Of a stretch of DNA of 14,507 bases, positions 6,522 to 13,992 are shown in pieces. Where the stretch lies: contig JAHHSE010000027.1 in the NCBI GenBank assembly GCA_020025395.1, positions 1-14,507 on the forward strand. Reading direction: 5' to 3'. The notes beneath the pieces were generated by a model, which had not been told where the DNA came from, made no database searches, and was given only the letters and a program-made list of their open reading frames with translations. The translations under genes were made by a program, and so were the position numbers. Each line of letters starts with the position of its first letter. The stretch's first letter is position 1. The stretch comes from Oscillospiraceae bacterium (GTDB taxonomy: Bacteria > Bacillota > Clostridia > Oscillospirales > Oscillospiraceae).

Positions 6522-6550
6522 TTGCGCATAAAGGGAGGATATGGTAGAAT
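6522..6550 (+). promoter_or_regulatory. Sigma-A-type promoter for the chemoreceptor gene
   Basis: TTGCGC (6522-6527), a 17-bp spacer and TAGAAT (6545-6550) precede the chemoreceptor, predicting a start near 6557. No sigma-28 (flagellar) promoter was obvious. Confidence 0.5.
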
Positions 6551-6569
6551 CAGAAAAGAGATTGTATTA

Positions 6570-6647
6570 GGGCCGCGGGAGCTGCCTGGTTCCGGGGAAA
6601 CGGGATAGGAATGTGGTCTTCTCGAGGCGTGGAAGGGACCGTGGCCC
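6570..6647 (+). other. Candidate structured leader upstream of the chemoreceptor
   Basis: GGGCCGCGG (6570-6578) can pair with CCGTGGCCC (6639-6647), a 9-bp helix with one G-U that closes a 60-nt interior. The interior holds smaller possible stems: GTTCC/GGAAT near 6588-6612 and CTTC/GAAG near 6619-6634. Clostridial chemoreceptor genes are sometimes controlled by c-di-GMP riboswitches, but I could not find the conserved core of either c-di-GMP class. This may be an unassigned element or a chance helix in GC-rich DNA. Confidence 0.35.
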
Positions 6648-6685
6648 GCACAGTGGTATACCGGAGAAAGAAGGAAGGATTGTAA

Positions 6686-8761
6686 ATGAACATGGGGAAT
6701 GAAGCGCAGGCAGCCCACGCCCCGAAAAGAAAGGGTCGGCTGGGTATTCAGGGTAAGATGATGCTGGGGCTGCTGGGGTCCCTGGCCCTCGTGCTGGTAA
6801 TCGTGGGGGTGCTGCTGACCATTCGGACCAGCGGGGAGATCCGCCGGCTGACCAGTATGCACATCTCCAGTCAGGCGGAGAACATCCGTGCGGATGTGGA
6901 CGGGTATCTGGAGGGGATCACAAACTCCCTTGCGGTGATCTCCAGTATGGACAATGTGGATCGTCTGGTGATGGAGGCCCATGCTGCGGGGCCTGACTTC
7001 CGATTTGAGGACTCCCAGCTGTTCTCCCTGGCGGCAAAGGAATTGAGCGCCGCGAAGGACCGCCTGCCTCAGAACACGCTGACCCTGTTTGTCTGCTGCG
7101 CCCGGAATCGTCAGAGCATCCTCAGCGACGGCACCACATCGGATCGGAGCTTTGTGCTGACGGACCGCCCCTGGTGGAAACAGCTGGAGGCCAGCAATGG
7201 AGCGCCCATCGTCAGCGGAGCCTATGAGGATGTAAATACATCAAAGATGGTGGTCACCATTGCCTACCCCATCATGAAGGGTTCCACTCTTGTGGGAGCC
7301 GTTGGCGCGGATGTGACGCTGGACGCCGTCTATGAGATGCTCTCTCAGGTCCATCTGGGAGAGACCGGCTATCCGGTGGTCTATGACGGGACCAACCGCA
7401 TTATCTATCATCCCAATCACGAGGAGCTTCTGACAGACATCTCCCAGATCACCTATTCGGATAATATGAGGTCCGCCGTTGAAACCGGGCAGGAGCTCCG
7501 GGGTGCCGCCTATAGCCGCGGGGGAGAGGACTTTCATGGCACCCTCCTCCTCAGTAAACACGGATGGAAAATACTGGGATGTATGCCCATGGAGGAATAC
7601 AACGGGGAGATTAAGAATCTGATTCAAATCATCATCACCAGTTTCCTGATTGCCGCCCTGCTTCTGGGTGTGGTCATCGCCATCAACATCAAAGCAATGC
7701 TGCGGCCCATTGTAAATCTGGAGCGGGTGACAGACCGATTGGCACAGGGGGATTTGGATGTTCAGATCGACACCGCGCACAATGATGAGATCGGGGACCT
7801 GGCTACGAGCATTTCCCACATTGTGGACCGGCTGAAAACCTATATCGCGTATATCGAGGAAATCTCCGAGGTTCTGGAGGAGATGGGCCGCCGCAATCTG
7901 ATTTTTGAACTCAAGCAGGACTATGTGGGTAATTTCAGCAAGCTGAAGACGGCCATGAACGACATTCAAAAATCCCTGTCCCAGGCGATGTTTGGCATTT
8001 TGGATGCCGCAGAGCAGGTGGACGCCAGCGCCTCCAATATGTCTTCCGGTGCCCAGGCCCTGGCTCAGGGCGCCACCGAGCAGGCCAGCACCATCCAGGA
8101 GCTGGCGGCCTCCATCGAAACCCTGTCCGCCCACACCACCGAAGAGGCCGATGGGGCGGAAAAGACCAGTCGGGAGGTCAGCAGCATCGGCGGCAAGGTG
8201 AAGGAAAGCAACCGCAATATGCAGAATATGCTTCATGCCATGAACAACATCAGCAACCACTCCGCCGAAATTGAAAAAATTGTTCGGACCGTGGAGGACA
8301 TCGCCTTCCAGACCAATATTCTGGCGCTGAATGCGGCGGTGGAGGCGGCCCGGGCGGGAACGGCCGGAAAGGGCTTTGCCGTGGTTGCCGATGAGGTCCG
8401 AAATCTGGCCAGCAAGAGCGCTGAGGCCGCCAAAGACATCACCCAGCTGATTCAGGTCACCATCTCCGCCGTAAATGAAGGGGTGCAGATCGCCGATGTG
8501 ACAGCCGCCTCTCTGGATCAGGTGGCAGCCCAGATGGATACGGTAGTCTCCGCCATTGATCGGATCGCCGAGATATACCGGGAGGAGTCCGTGGAGCTTC
8601 AGGAGGTCACCACCGGGATCGATCAGGTCTCCTCGGTGGTTCAGACCAACTCGGCCACCTCGGAGGAGAGTGCCGCCACAGCGGAGGAACTGGCCGGTCA
8701 GGTGGCCCTCATGAAAGAGATGGTCCACAGCTTCCGGCTGGATGAAAAATACCGGATGTAA
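6686..8761 (+). CDS. Methyl-accepting chemotaxis protein with extracellular dCache domain
   Basis: A 691-aa membrane chemoreceptor that should pass ligand signals to CheA/CheW. Order: a basic cytoplasmic start, TM1 at about 25-46, a periplasmic-side double-Cache domain at about 47-310, TM2 at about 312-335, HAMP (starting with the conserved Pro341), a second HAMP-like helix pair at about 390-430, and a long coiled-coil signalling domain. The hairpin tip with the highly conserved block IAFQTNILALNAAVEAARAG lies at about 539-558. The Cache domain contains RPWW (161-164) and GADVTLD (Asp209), which resembles the amino-acid-binding dCache pattern. No CheR/CheB docking pentapeptide is present at the C-terminus. 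The ATG at 6686 follows AAGGAAGG. It is divergently transcribed from the sensor kinase and monocistronic, with a strong terminator 75 bp after the stop. It implies a motile or chemotaxis-capable host. No other che or flagellar genes are in the window. Confidence 0.95.
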   Translation: MNMGNEAQAAHAPKRKGRLGIQGKMMLGLLGSLALVLVIVGVLLTIRTSGEIRRLTSMHISSQAENIRADVDGYLEGITNSLAVISSMDNVDRLVMEAHAAGPDFRFEDSQLFSLAAKELSAAKDRLPQNTLTLFVCCARNRQSILSDGTTSDRSFVLTDRPWWKQLEASNGAPIVSGAYEDVNTSKMVVTIAYPIMKGSTLVGAVGADVTLDAVYEMLSQVHLGETGYPVVYDGTNRIIYHPNHEELLTDISQITYSDNMRSAVETGQELRGAAYSRGGEDFHGTLLLSKHGWKILGCMPMEEYNGEIKNLIQIIITSFLIAALLLGVVIAINIKAMLRPIVNLERVTDRLAQGDLDVQIDTAHNDEIGDLATSISHIVDRLKTYIAYIEEISEVLEEMGRRNLIFELKQDYVGNFSKLKTAMNDIQKSLSQAMFGILDAAEQVDASASNMSSGAQALAQGATEQASTIQELAASIETLSAHTTEEADGAEKTSREVSSIGGKVKESNRNMQNMLHAMNNISNHSAEIEKIVRTVEDIAFQTNILALNAAVEAARAGTAGKGFAVVADEVRNLASKSAEAAKDITQLIQVTISAVNEGVQIADVTAASLDQVAAQMDTVVSAIDRIAEIYREESVELQEVTTGIDQVSSVVQTNSATSEESAATAEELAGQVALMKEMVHSFRLDEKYRM

Positions 8762-8835
8762 GCATCGGCTCTCCTGTTCCGGCCAAAGCGAAGGGCCTGT
8801 CCCCTGGCTCTTGCCGCACTGTCAGCCCCAAGCCG

Positions 8836-8883
8836 AAATCCCCCCATTTCCTGTCGTATGACGGAAATGGGGGGATTTTGTTG
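8836..8883 (+). terminator. Strong intrinsic terminator after the chemoreceptor gene
   Basis: A perfect 16-bp stem (8836-8851 with 8863-8878), with six consecutive C-G pairs and an 11-nt loop that can itself form three more pairs, is followed by TTTTGTTGTG. It lies 72 bp before the 3' end of the convergent aro operon. On the minus strand the stem is followed only by a weak ATTT, so it may partly serve both transcripts. Confidence 0.85.
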
Positions 8884-8950
8884 TGAAAGGGGAAGACCTG
8901 TTGTAAAGATCAGCTTAGTCCCTCCGGGTGGGTTGGGATTTGGGCGAAAC

Positions 8951-9391
8951 CTATGCTCCCATGATCCTGTCCCGCAGGAGGCGGAGGGCCTCCAGATAGC
9001 CCTCTGGACCCTTTCCCCGAATGGCGGCCATACAGGCCGACCGAAGGTAGGAGACCCGGCGGAAGTCCTCCCGGCTGTCCGGGTCGGAGATGTGGACCTC
9101 CACGGCGGGAAGACCCACCCCCTTCAAAGCGTCCAGAAGGGCGATGCTGGTGTGGGTATAGGCGGCGGGATTGAGGATGATCCCATCCATTCCGTCAAAA
9201 TAGGCCTGCTGGACGGCATCCACCAAGGCCCCCTCATGATTGGACTGGAAGAAGGATACCTGGACCTCCAGGCGGTCCGCCTCCTCCTGAATCATGGCTT
9301 TCAGCTCCTCATAGGTGGTCCTGCCGTAAACCTCCGGCTGCCGAATGCCCAGAAGGTTCATATTGGGACCGTTCATCACCAGTATACGCAC
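8951..9391 (-). CDS. aroQ: 3-dehydroquinate dehydratase, type II
   Basis: A 146-aa enzyme that dehydrates 3-dehydroquinate to 3-dehydroshikimate, the third shikimate-pathway step; type II enzymes are normally dodecamers of about 145-150 aa. Motifs: ILVMNGPNMNLLG (Asn10, Asn12), GIRQPEVYG with catalytic Arg17 and Tyr22, FFQSNHEG, NPAAYTHTS, and VEVHISD with its conserved His. The frame is open upstream to 9469. I chose the GTG at 9391 because GGAGGG lies 6 nt before it and because the protein then begins VRILVMNGPN, as in the family. The start lies inside the 3' end of the aroE-aroK gene (83-bp overlap, different frame). It is the last gene of the operon. The stretch after VEVHIS (DPDSREDFRRVS) departs slightly from the usual N-x-H-x-RE-x-FR-H-x-S. 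Confidence 0.95.
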   Translation of the reverse strand: MRILVMNGPNMNLLGIRQPEVYGRTTYEELKAMIQEEADRLEVQVSFFQSNHEGALVDAVQQAYFDGMDGIILNPAAYTHTSIALLDALKGVGLPAVEVHISDPDSREDFRRVSYLRSACMAAIRGKGPEGYLEALRLLRDRIMGA

Positions 9392-10613
9392 AAAAATCCC
9401 TCCAAATGGCGGCGGCGGTCTCCTCCGCCGTCCCGTTGTTTTCCACTGTCTGATCCCGAAACCGGGCATAGAAGGGGGCCCGCTCCTCCCAGAGCCGGGA
9501 GAGGTCTTTCCCCTGAGAGAGAGGACGGCCTCGGGTGGGCAGTCGGTAAAGCTCCCGAATCAAATGGTAGATTCGTCCGTTCTGCTTCAGGGGGGCATAG
9601 TTGTCCGGTCGGGTTACGATCCCCCCGCCGGTCATCAGGATCTTTCCGGTCTGTCTGCCACAGGCCTCTGCCGCCTTCTGTTCCCAATCCCGAAAGACCT
9701 GCTCTCCGCAGGTTTCAATGAGGCGGGGGACAGAGCATCCCGCCTTCTCCTCCACCCATTGGTCCAGGTCAACGGCCTCCCGCCCGGTGAGTCGGGCCAG
9801 GGCCTTTCCCACCGTGCTCTTGCCGCAGCCGGGCATTCCGATGAGAACCAGGTTTTCCGTTTCCCGACGGAGCCGGGTCAGGATTTTCTCGATCTCCCCA
9901 TGGGGGATGGGCTTGTCAAAGAAAATCTCTTCGGCGGCCCCGGCCTGGGCCGTCAGCATGGGCAGACCGTCGGAACAGGGAATGTTCCGCTCCTGCGCCT
10001 GCAGAAGAAGGGCGGTCCTGTGAGGATTGTAGATCAGATCCAGCACCCCCCGGCAGACCGGGAAGGCGGACAGATCCACCGGGGCCTTTCCGTTGTCAGG
10101 ATACATCCCCACCGGGGTGGTATTGACCAGGATCTCCCCATCAGAATGACGGTCCAGATTCTGATAGTTGTCCTTCCCCGACCGGGAGATGACCACCACC
10201 TCTCCGGCCCCCAGCTGCCTGGCGCAGGCCACGGCGGTAAGGGAGGCCCCTCCGCTCCCCAGCACCACCACCTTCCTCCCGGCCAGAGAGATTCCCGCCC
10301 GCTCCGCCATGGCGCAAAAACCGATTCCGTCCGTGTTGAAGGCGATGAGCTTTCCCCCTCGGCGGACCAGGGTGTTGGCGCTTCCGATGGCCCGGGCGCT
10401 CCCGTCCACCTCATCACAGAAGGAGAGGACCTCCCGCTTATAGGGGATGGTGACATTGAGGCCCCCAATGTCCTCCCGGCGAAGAAAGTCTGAAAGCTCC
10501 TCCGGCTCCCGCTCAATCAGCCGATAGGCGGGACAGCCCAGGGCGGTGTGGATGGGGACCGACCAGCTGTGGCCCAGTCTGCGCCCCAGCAGACCATAGA
10601 TCTTCTCCCCCAT
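9309..10613 (-). CDS. aroE: Bifunctional shikimate dehydrogenase-shikimate kinase (AroE-AroK fusion)
   Basis: A 434-aa fusion that carries out two consecutive pathway steps. Residues 1-265 or so are shikimate dehydrogenase: shikimate-binding GHSWSVP (14-20), NVTIPYK with catalytic Lys59, NTDGIGF with catalytic Asp95, the NADP-binding glycine loop VVVLGSGGAS (115-124), and NTTPVGMYP. Residues 255-410 or so are shikimate kinase: Walker A GMPGCGKST (259-267), DLDQW (282-286), FRDWE (307-311), TGGGIV (328-333), and the lid-region RGRPL. Both active sites look intact. The last 27 or so residues (from about 408) lie where the DNA also encodes the start of AroQ and do not resemble kinase sequence. 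The ATG follows GGGGAGG and lies two bases after the pheA stop, so the two are coupled. Shikimate dehydrogenase and shikimate kinase are separate proteins in most bacteria. Confidence 0.94.
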   Translation of the reverse strand: MGEKIYGLLGRRLGHSWSVPIHTALGCPAYRLIEREPEELSDFLRREDIGGLNVTIPYKREVLSFCDEVDGSARAIGSANTLVRRGGKLIAFNTDGIGFCAMAERAGISLAGRKVVVLGSGGASLTAVACARQLGAGEVVVISRSGKDNYQNLDRHSDGEILVNTTPVGMYPDNGKAPVDLSAFPVCRGVLDLIYNPHRTALLLQAQERNIPCSDGLPMLTAQAGAAEEIFFDKPIPHGEIEKILTRLRRETENLVLIGMPGCGKSTVGKALARLTGREAVDLDQWVEEKAGCSVPRLIETCGEQVFRDWEQKAAEACGRQTGKILMTGGGIVTRPDNYAPLKQNGRIYHLIRELYRLPTRGRPLSQGKDLSRLWEERAPFYARFRDQTVENNGTAEETAAAIWRDFCAYTGDERSQYEPSGHSAAGGLRQDHL

Positions 10614-10615
10614 GG

Positions 10616-11752
10616 TCAGACCTCCCCATAGCTGCCCAGGAACTGAAAGCTCTCACAGCTCCGCTCCAGCTCCTCCAGCATGGACAGGACCCCCGGCTGG
10701 AGGACCGAGGCCTCCAGCTCCAGAAAGAAGACGAATTCAAAGTTCCGCCCGGTGACCGGGCAGGATTCCAGCTTGGTCATGTTGATGCCCAGGACGGAAA
10801 GCTTGGAGAGGATGTCATAAAGGGCCCCCGGCCTGTTTTCACAGGCCAGAATCAGACTGATTCGGTTGGCCCCGGCATAGATGGCCGGTTCCTTGGCAAT
10901 GCAGATAAATCGGGTATAGTTATTGTCACTGTCCTGGAGGTCCTCCTTGATACAGGTCAGTCCGTAGAGGGCGGCACAGGGGTGGGAGGAGATGGCGGCG
11001 GCATGGGGATTTCCCCGCTCCGACACCAGCCTGGCGGCGGCGGCGGTGTTGCCGCAGGGGATGACCCGAACCCCATTTAAGCCGCCCAGGAATTTGGAGC
11101 ATTGTCCGATGGCCTGTTCGTGGGAATAGATCTCGGTGATGTCCTCCAGCCTGCTGCCGGGAAGGGTCAGAAGCTCATGGCGGATACAGAGGCGGGTGGA
11201 CCGGACCACCGGGAGCTTTCGGCTCTGAAGCAGGTCATAGACCTCCCGCACCGAGCCGTTGGAACTGTTTTCAATGGGGAGAACCCCGAACTGACACAGG
11301 CCGGATTCCACGGCGGACACCACAGCCTGAAAGGTCTTGACATAGACGATGCTCCCACGGGGGAGAAGACGGTCGCAGGCGGCTTGGGCGTTGGCCCCCT
11401 CCATCCCCTGACAGGCCACCAGTCCGGTCTGGGGAAAGGCCGCCTCCCCGGCGGACAGGGCGGCCCGCACCTGGGCCCGGACCCGGCTTGGCCCGGAGAG
11501 CAGCTCCGCCTGACGGGAGCGGGAGAGCTGGAAAAGGGTGGAGAAGAGGTGATAGGCATAGCGCTCCTTTTCCCCGGCCTTTTCCATCACCTTGGTCAAA
11601 ATCTCCCGCTCTCTGGTCCTGTTTAAAATGGGCAGCTGACGGGCCTTTTTGCAGGCGGCCACCGCCTCGGAAAGCTCCATCCGCTCCAAAAACAGGGCCA
11701 GGAGCCGATCATCCAAGGCATCAATCCTATCTCTCAGCTCAGAAAGTTCCAT
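10616..11752 (-). CDS. pheA: P-protein: chorismate mutase-prephenate dehydratase with ACT domain
   Basis: A 378-aa bifunctional enzyme that converts chorismate to prephenate and then phenylpyruvate, committing flux to phenylalanine. Residues 1-85 or so are an AroQ-class chorismate mutase with Arg7, Arg24, Lys35, Arg47 and Glu48 in the expected positions; the usual Asp of the PxxD motif is Asn44. Residues 110-285 or so are prephenate dehydratase (VLPIENSSNGSV at about 158-168, catalytic TRF at 280-282). Residues 297-375 or so are a regulatory ACT domain with the RPGAL motif; the usual ESRP Phe-binding motif reads ESCP (329-332), which may alter feedback inhibition. The ATG follows GGAGGG with a 5-nt spacer and overlaps the end of aroC by 14 bp. 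Allosteric control by phenylalanine is typical of the family. Confidence 0.95.
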   Translation of the reverse strand: MELSELRDRIDALDDRLLALFLERMELSEAVAACKKARQLPILNRTREREILTKVMEKAGEKERYAYHLFSTLFQLSRSRQAELLSGPSRVRAQVRAALSAGEAAFPQTGLVACQGMEGANAQAACDRLLPRGSIVYVKTFQAVVSAVESGLCQFGVLPIENSSNGSVREVYDLLQSRKLPVVRSTRLCIRHELLTLPGSRLEDITEIYSHEQAIGQCSKFLGGLNGVRVIPCGNTAAAARLVSERGNPHAAAISSHPCAALYGLTCIKEDLQDSDNNYTRFICIAKEPAIYAGANRISLILACENRPGALYDILSKLSVLGINMTKLESCPVTGRNFEFVFFLELEASVLQPGVLSMLEELERSCESFQFLGSYGEV

Positions 11753-12830
11753 GATTGCCCTCCAATCTCATATCCAGCAGCACCAAGGCGGTCACCGCCT
11801 CCACCACCGGGACGGCCCGGTGGGCGATACAGGGGTCATGCCTCCCATGAATCTCCAGCTCTGCCCCCTCTTTTCGGGAGAGACTGACGGTTTGCTGGGG
11901 GCGGGAGATGGAGGGGGTAGGCTTTACCGCGGCCTGTAAGACGAGGGGCATCCCTGAGGTGATCCCCCCCAGGATTCCTCCCGCGTGGTTCGAGGCGGCG
12001 GTGACCCTTCCCCCCTCCCATAAGAAGGGGTCGTTATTCTCCGAACCCCGGAGGCGGGCGGCGGCAAACCCCGCCCCAAACTCCACTCCCTTGATGGCGG
12101 GAATGCCGAAGAGGGCCGCCGCAAGCCGATTTTCCACCCCGCCGAACATAGGCTCCCCCAATCCGGCGGGCAGACCGATGGCGGCGCACTGGATCACCCC
12201 GCCCAGAGAATCCCCCTCCTGACGGGCCTCCAGAATGGCCTTCTCCATTCGCTCTCCCGCCTTGTCGTCCAGAACGGGAAAGGGCTTTTTTCCCATCGAT
12301 TCCAAAAGCTCCGCCGTGGGGAACAGGGGAAAGGGGGCATCGGTCTCCTGTCCCACCGAGAGAAGGTGCGCCCCCACAAAGATCCCCTTTCGGGCCAAAA
12401 TCTGCTTGGCAATCCCCCCTGCAATACACAGGGGAGCGGTGAGCCGTCCGGAAAAGTGCCCTCCCCCCCGGAGATCCGCCTGTCCCTTCCACTTGGCCCA
12501 GGCGGTATAATCCGCGTGTCCCGGCCGGGGTATATCGGTCAGCTTGGCGTAATCGGCGGAGCGCTGGTCCCTGTTCTCAATCACGGCGCACAGCGGCGCC
12601 CCGCAGGTGACCCCCTCCTCCAGCCCGGAGAGAAAAATGGGGGCGTCCGTCTCCCGCCTCTGGGTGGAGAGGAGGGAATTTCCCGGCTTCCGCCGGGCCA
12701 GAAAGGCCCCCAGAATCTCCCGGTCAATCGCCTCTCCCGCGGGCAGGCCGTCCATGATGACTCCGATGGCCGTTCCATGGGACTGTCCGAACACCGAGAC
12801 CCGGAGGAGCTTTCCAAATTCAGAGGACAT
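11739..12830 (-). CDS. aroC: Chorismate synthase
   Basis: A 363-aa FMN-dependent enzyme that makes chorismate from EPSP, the last common step. Motifs: VSVFGQSHG (11-19, His18), RRKPGNSLLSTQRRETDAP (46-64), RPGHADYT (His105), RGGGHFSGRLTAP (121-133), and near the C-terminus RHDPCIAHRAVPVVEA. The frame extends upstream to 12992, but that stretch is antisense-like noise inside aroA. The ATG at 12830 follows GGGAGGGG with a 6-nt spacer and gives the standard N-terminus MSSEFGKLLRVSVFG. It overlaps the 3' end of aroA by 11 bp and the 5' end of pheA by 14 bp, so translation of the three is coupled. FMN must be reduced by another source; no flavin reductase is visible. Confidence 0.96.
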   Translation of the reverse strand: MSSEFGKLLRVSVFGQSHGTAIGVIMDGLPAGEAIDREILGAFLARRKPGNSLLSTQRRETDAPIFLSGLEEGVTCGAPLCAVIENRDQRSADYAKLTDIPRPGHADYTAWAKWKGQADLRGGGHFSGRLTAPLCIAGGIAKQILARKGIFVGAHLLSVGQETDAPFPLFPTAELLESMGKKPFPVLDDKAGERMEKAILEARQEGDSLGGVIQCAAIGLPAGLGEPMFGGVENRLAAALFGIPAIKGVEFGAGFAAARLRGSENNDPFLWEGGRVTAASNHAGGILGGITSGMPLVLQAAVKPTPSISRPQQTVSLSRKEGAELEIHGRHDPCIAHRAVPVVEAVTALVLLDMRLEGNHGTF

Positions 12831-13989
12831 GAATTTCCCCTCCCAACCGCTGATATTCCTCAAAAAAGGCGGGGTAGGATTTCTCCACCGCCTGGGCACC
12901 CAAAATGGTGACCGGCATCCGGCAGGCGGTGGCGGCAATGGCTGCCGCCATGACGATTCGGTGGTCGTTGGCTCCGTCCACCTTCCCGCCAATGAGCCGA
13001 GGCACCCCTCGGACGGTCAGATGTTCCTCCCCCTCCTCCACCTGTCCCCCCAGGGCCGTGAGCAGGGCAGCCGTGGTGGCCAGTCGGTCGCTCTCCTTGA
13101 TTCGGAGCCGGGCCGCCCCGGTCAGGGTGGTGGTCCCCTGCCGAAGGGCTGCCATCACCGCCAGAGGGGGGACCAGATCGGGGCAGTCGGATACATCGAT
13201 GGTCCGATCCCCCGCCCCGCAGAGAGAGGCAAAGTGGCTGTCCACCACCCGGTCCCCCTGTTTGGAGTTGGGGTCCAGCCCTGTGATCTCAATCTCGTTG
13301 CCCAGGGCCTTGGCGGCATACCAGAATCCCGCCTGGGACCAGTCGGCCTCAATGGTCAGATTTTTGGCCCGGTATCTCTGGCCCCCGGGGACCAGGAAGC
13401 CATCCTTTCTCTGCCCGATGGTAATCCCAAAGCGCTCCAGCATATCCAGGGTCATATCCACATAGCTTGCCGATTCCAGAGGAGAGGTCATTTGAATCTC
13501 CGAATCTCCCTCCAACAAAGGCAGAGCATAGAGAAGGCCGGTGACAAACTGGCTGGAGACATTCCCCGGCAGACGGTAGAGGCCGGGGAGCAGGGTTCCC
13601 CGAACGGTGAGGACCCCCTCCTTTTGAGTATAGGAAATCCCCTTTTCCTCAAAGAGGTCAAGGTAGGGCTTCTGGGGCCGCTCCATCAGCCGACCCCGTC
13701 CGGTAAAATGCCCGCCCCCGGTCACAGCCAGGGAGATGGGGAGGAGGAAACGGAGGGTGGAGCCGGACTCTCCGCAGTCCAGATGGGGGAGAGTCCCGGC
13801 GCTTTTGGCCTCCTGAAGGGCGGCCACACAGGCTTGGGTGGCCTGAATGTCCCGGGAAATCCCAAGGTTGGATAAGATTCCCTCTCGCTCCGCCAGCATG
13901 AGGGCCAGGACGGCCCGATGGGCCATGGACTTACTGGGGGGCGGGGTAACCGTCCCCTTTAGGGCCTTGGGTTGAATCAAAACATCCAT
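12820..13989 (-). CDS. aroA: 3-phosphoshikimate 1-carboxyvinyltransferase (EPSP synthase)
   Basis: A 389-aa enzyme that joins phosphoenolpyruvate to shikimate-3-phosphate. Motifs: PPPSKSMAHR (Lys20, Arg25), DCGESGSTLRF (71-81) in the PEP-binding loop, SSQFVTGLLYALPLL, SDCPDLVPP (catalytic Asp271), RIKESDRL (Glu299), and NDHRIVMAAA. It is shorter than the roughly 430 aa of many homologues, but all core motifs are present. In the loop equivalent to E. coli 96-101, Gly76 is kept while the position of Pro101 is Phe81. The ATG lies three bases after the aroB stop. Only a modest GGAG site precedes it, so it probably depends on translational coupling to aroB. Confidence 0.96.
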   Translation of the reverse strand: MDVLIQPKALKGTVTPPPSKSMAHRAVLALMLAEREGILSNLGISRDIQATQACVAALQEAKSAGTLPHLDCGESGSTLRFLLPISLAVTGGGHFTGRGRLMERPQKPYLDLFEEKGISYTQKEGVLTVRGTLLPGLYRLPGNVSSQFVTGLLYALPLLEGDSEIQMTSPLESASYVDMTLDMLERFGITIGQRKDGFLVPGGQRYRAKNLTIEADWSQAGFWYAAKALGNEIEITGLDPNSKQGDRVVDSHFASLCGAGDRTIDVSDCPDLVPPLAVMAALRQGTTTLTGAARLRIKESDRLATTAALLTALGGQVEEGEEHLTVRGVPRLIGGKVDGANDHRIVMAAAIAATACRMPVTILGAQAVEKSYPAFFEEYQRLGGEIHVL

Positions 13990-13992
13990 ATC

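Larger units (their letters stand above)
6210..6685. other. Divergent intergenic region between sensor kinase and chemoreceptor (476 bp)
   Basis: This holds the two divergent promoters listed separately and both mRNA leaders: about 170 nt for the kinase and about 129 nt for the chemoreceptor. The kinase leader contains a possible hairpin (ACGGAC at 6292-6297 with GTCCGT at 6316-6321) and a short GGAGA/TCTCC stem with a T-run near 6350. I recognise no known riboswitch. Open frames across this region overlap the neighbouring genes and look like noise. Confidence 0.6.

Noticed and set aside
6557..6685. c-di-GMP riboswitch ahead of the chemoreceptor
   Set aside because: Considered because of the gene type, but the conserved core elements and tetraloop-receptor pattern were not found by eye. 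Reported only as an unassigned structure.
6488..6982. 164-codon minus-strand frame upstream of the sensor kinase
   Set aside because: It overlaps the chemoreceptor start and leader, has His/Pro/Gln-rich low-information sequence, and has no sensible family. It is treated as noise.
7241..8728. 495-codon open frame on the minus strand opposite the chemoreceptor
   Set aside because: Its Gly/His/Leu-rich composition is typical of an antisense shadow of a coiled-coil gene, and it has no known motif.
12831..12992. 54-residue N-terminal extension of chorismate synthase
   Set aside because: It runs out of frame through aroA coding sequence. The ATG at 12830 has a good ribosome binding site and gives the standard N-terminus.
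12607..13875. Long plus-strand open frames opposite aroA and aroC (also 9345-10493 opposite aroE-aroK)
   Set aside because: These are Pro/Gly/Arg-rich antisense frames within confidently assigned genes, with no domain similarity I can recognise.
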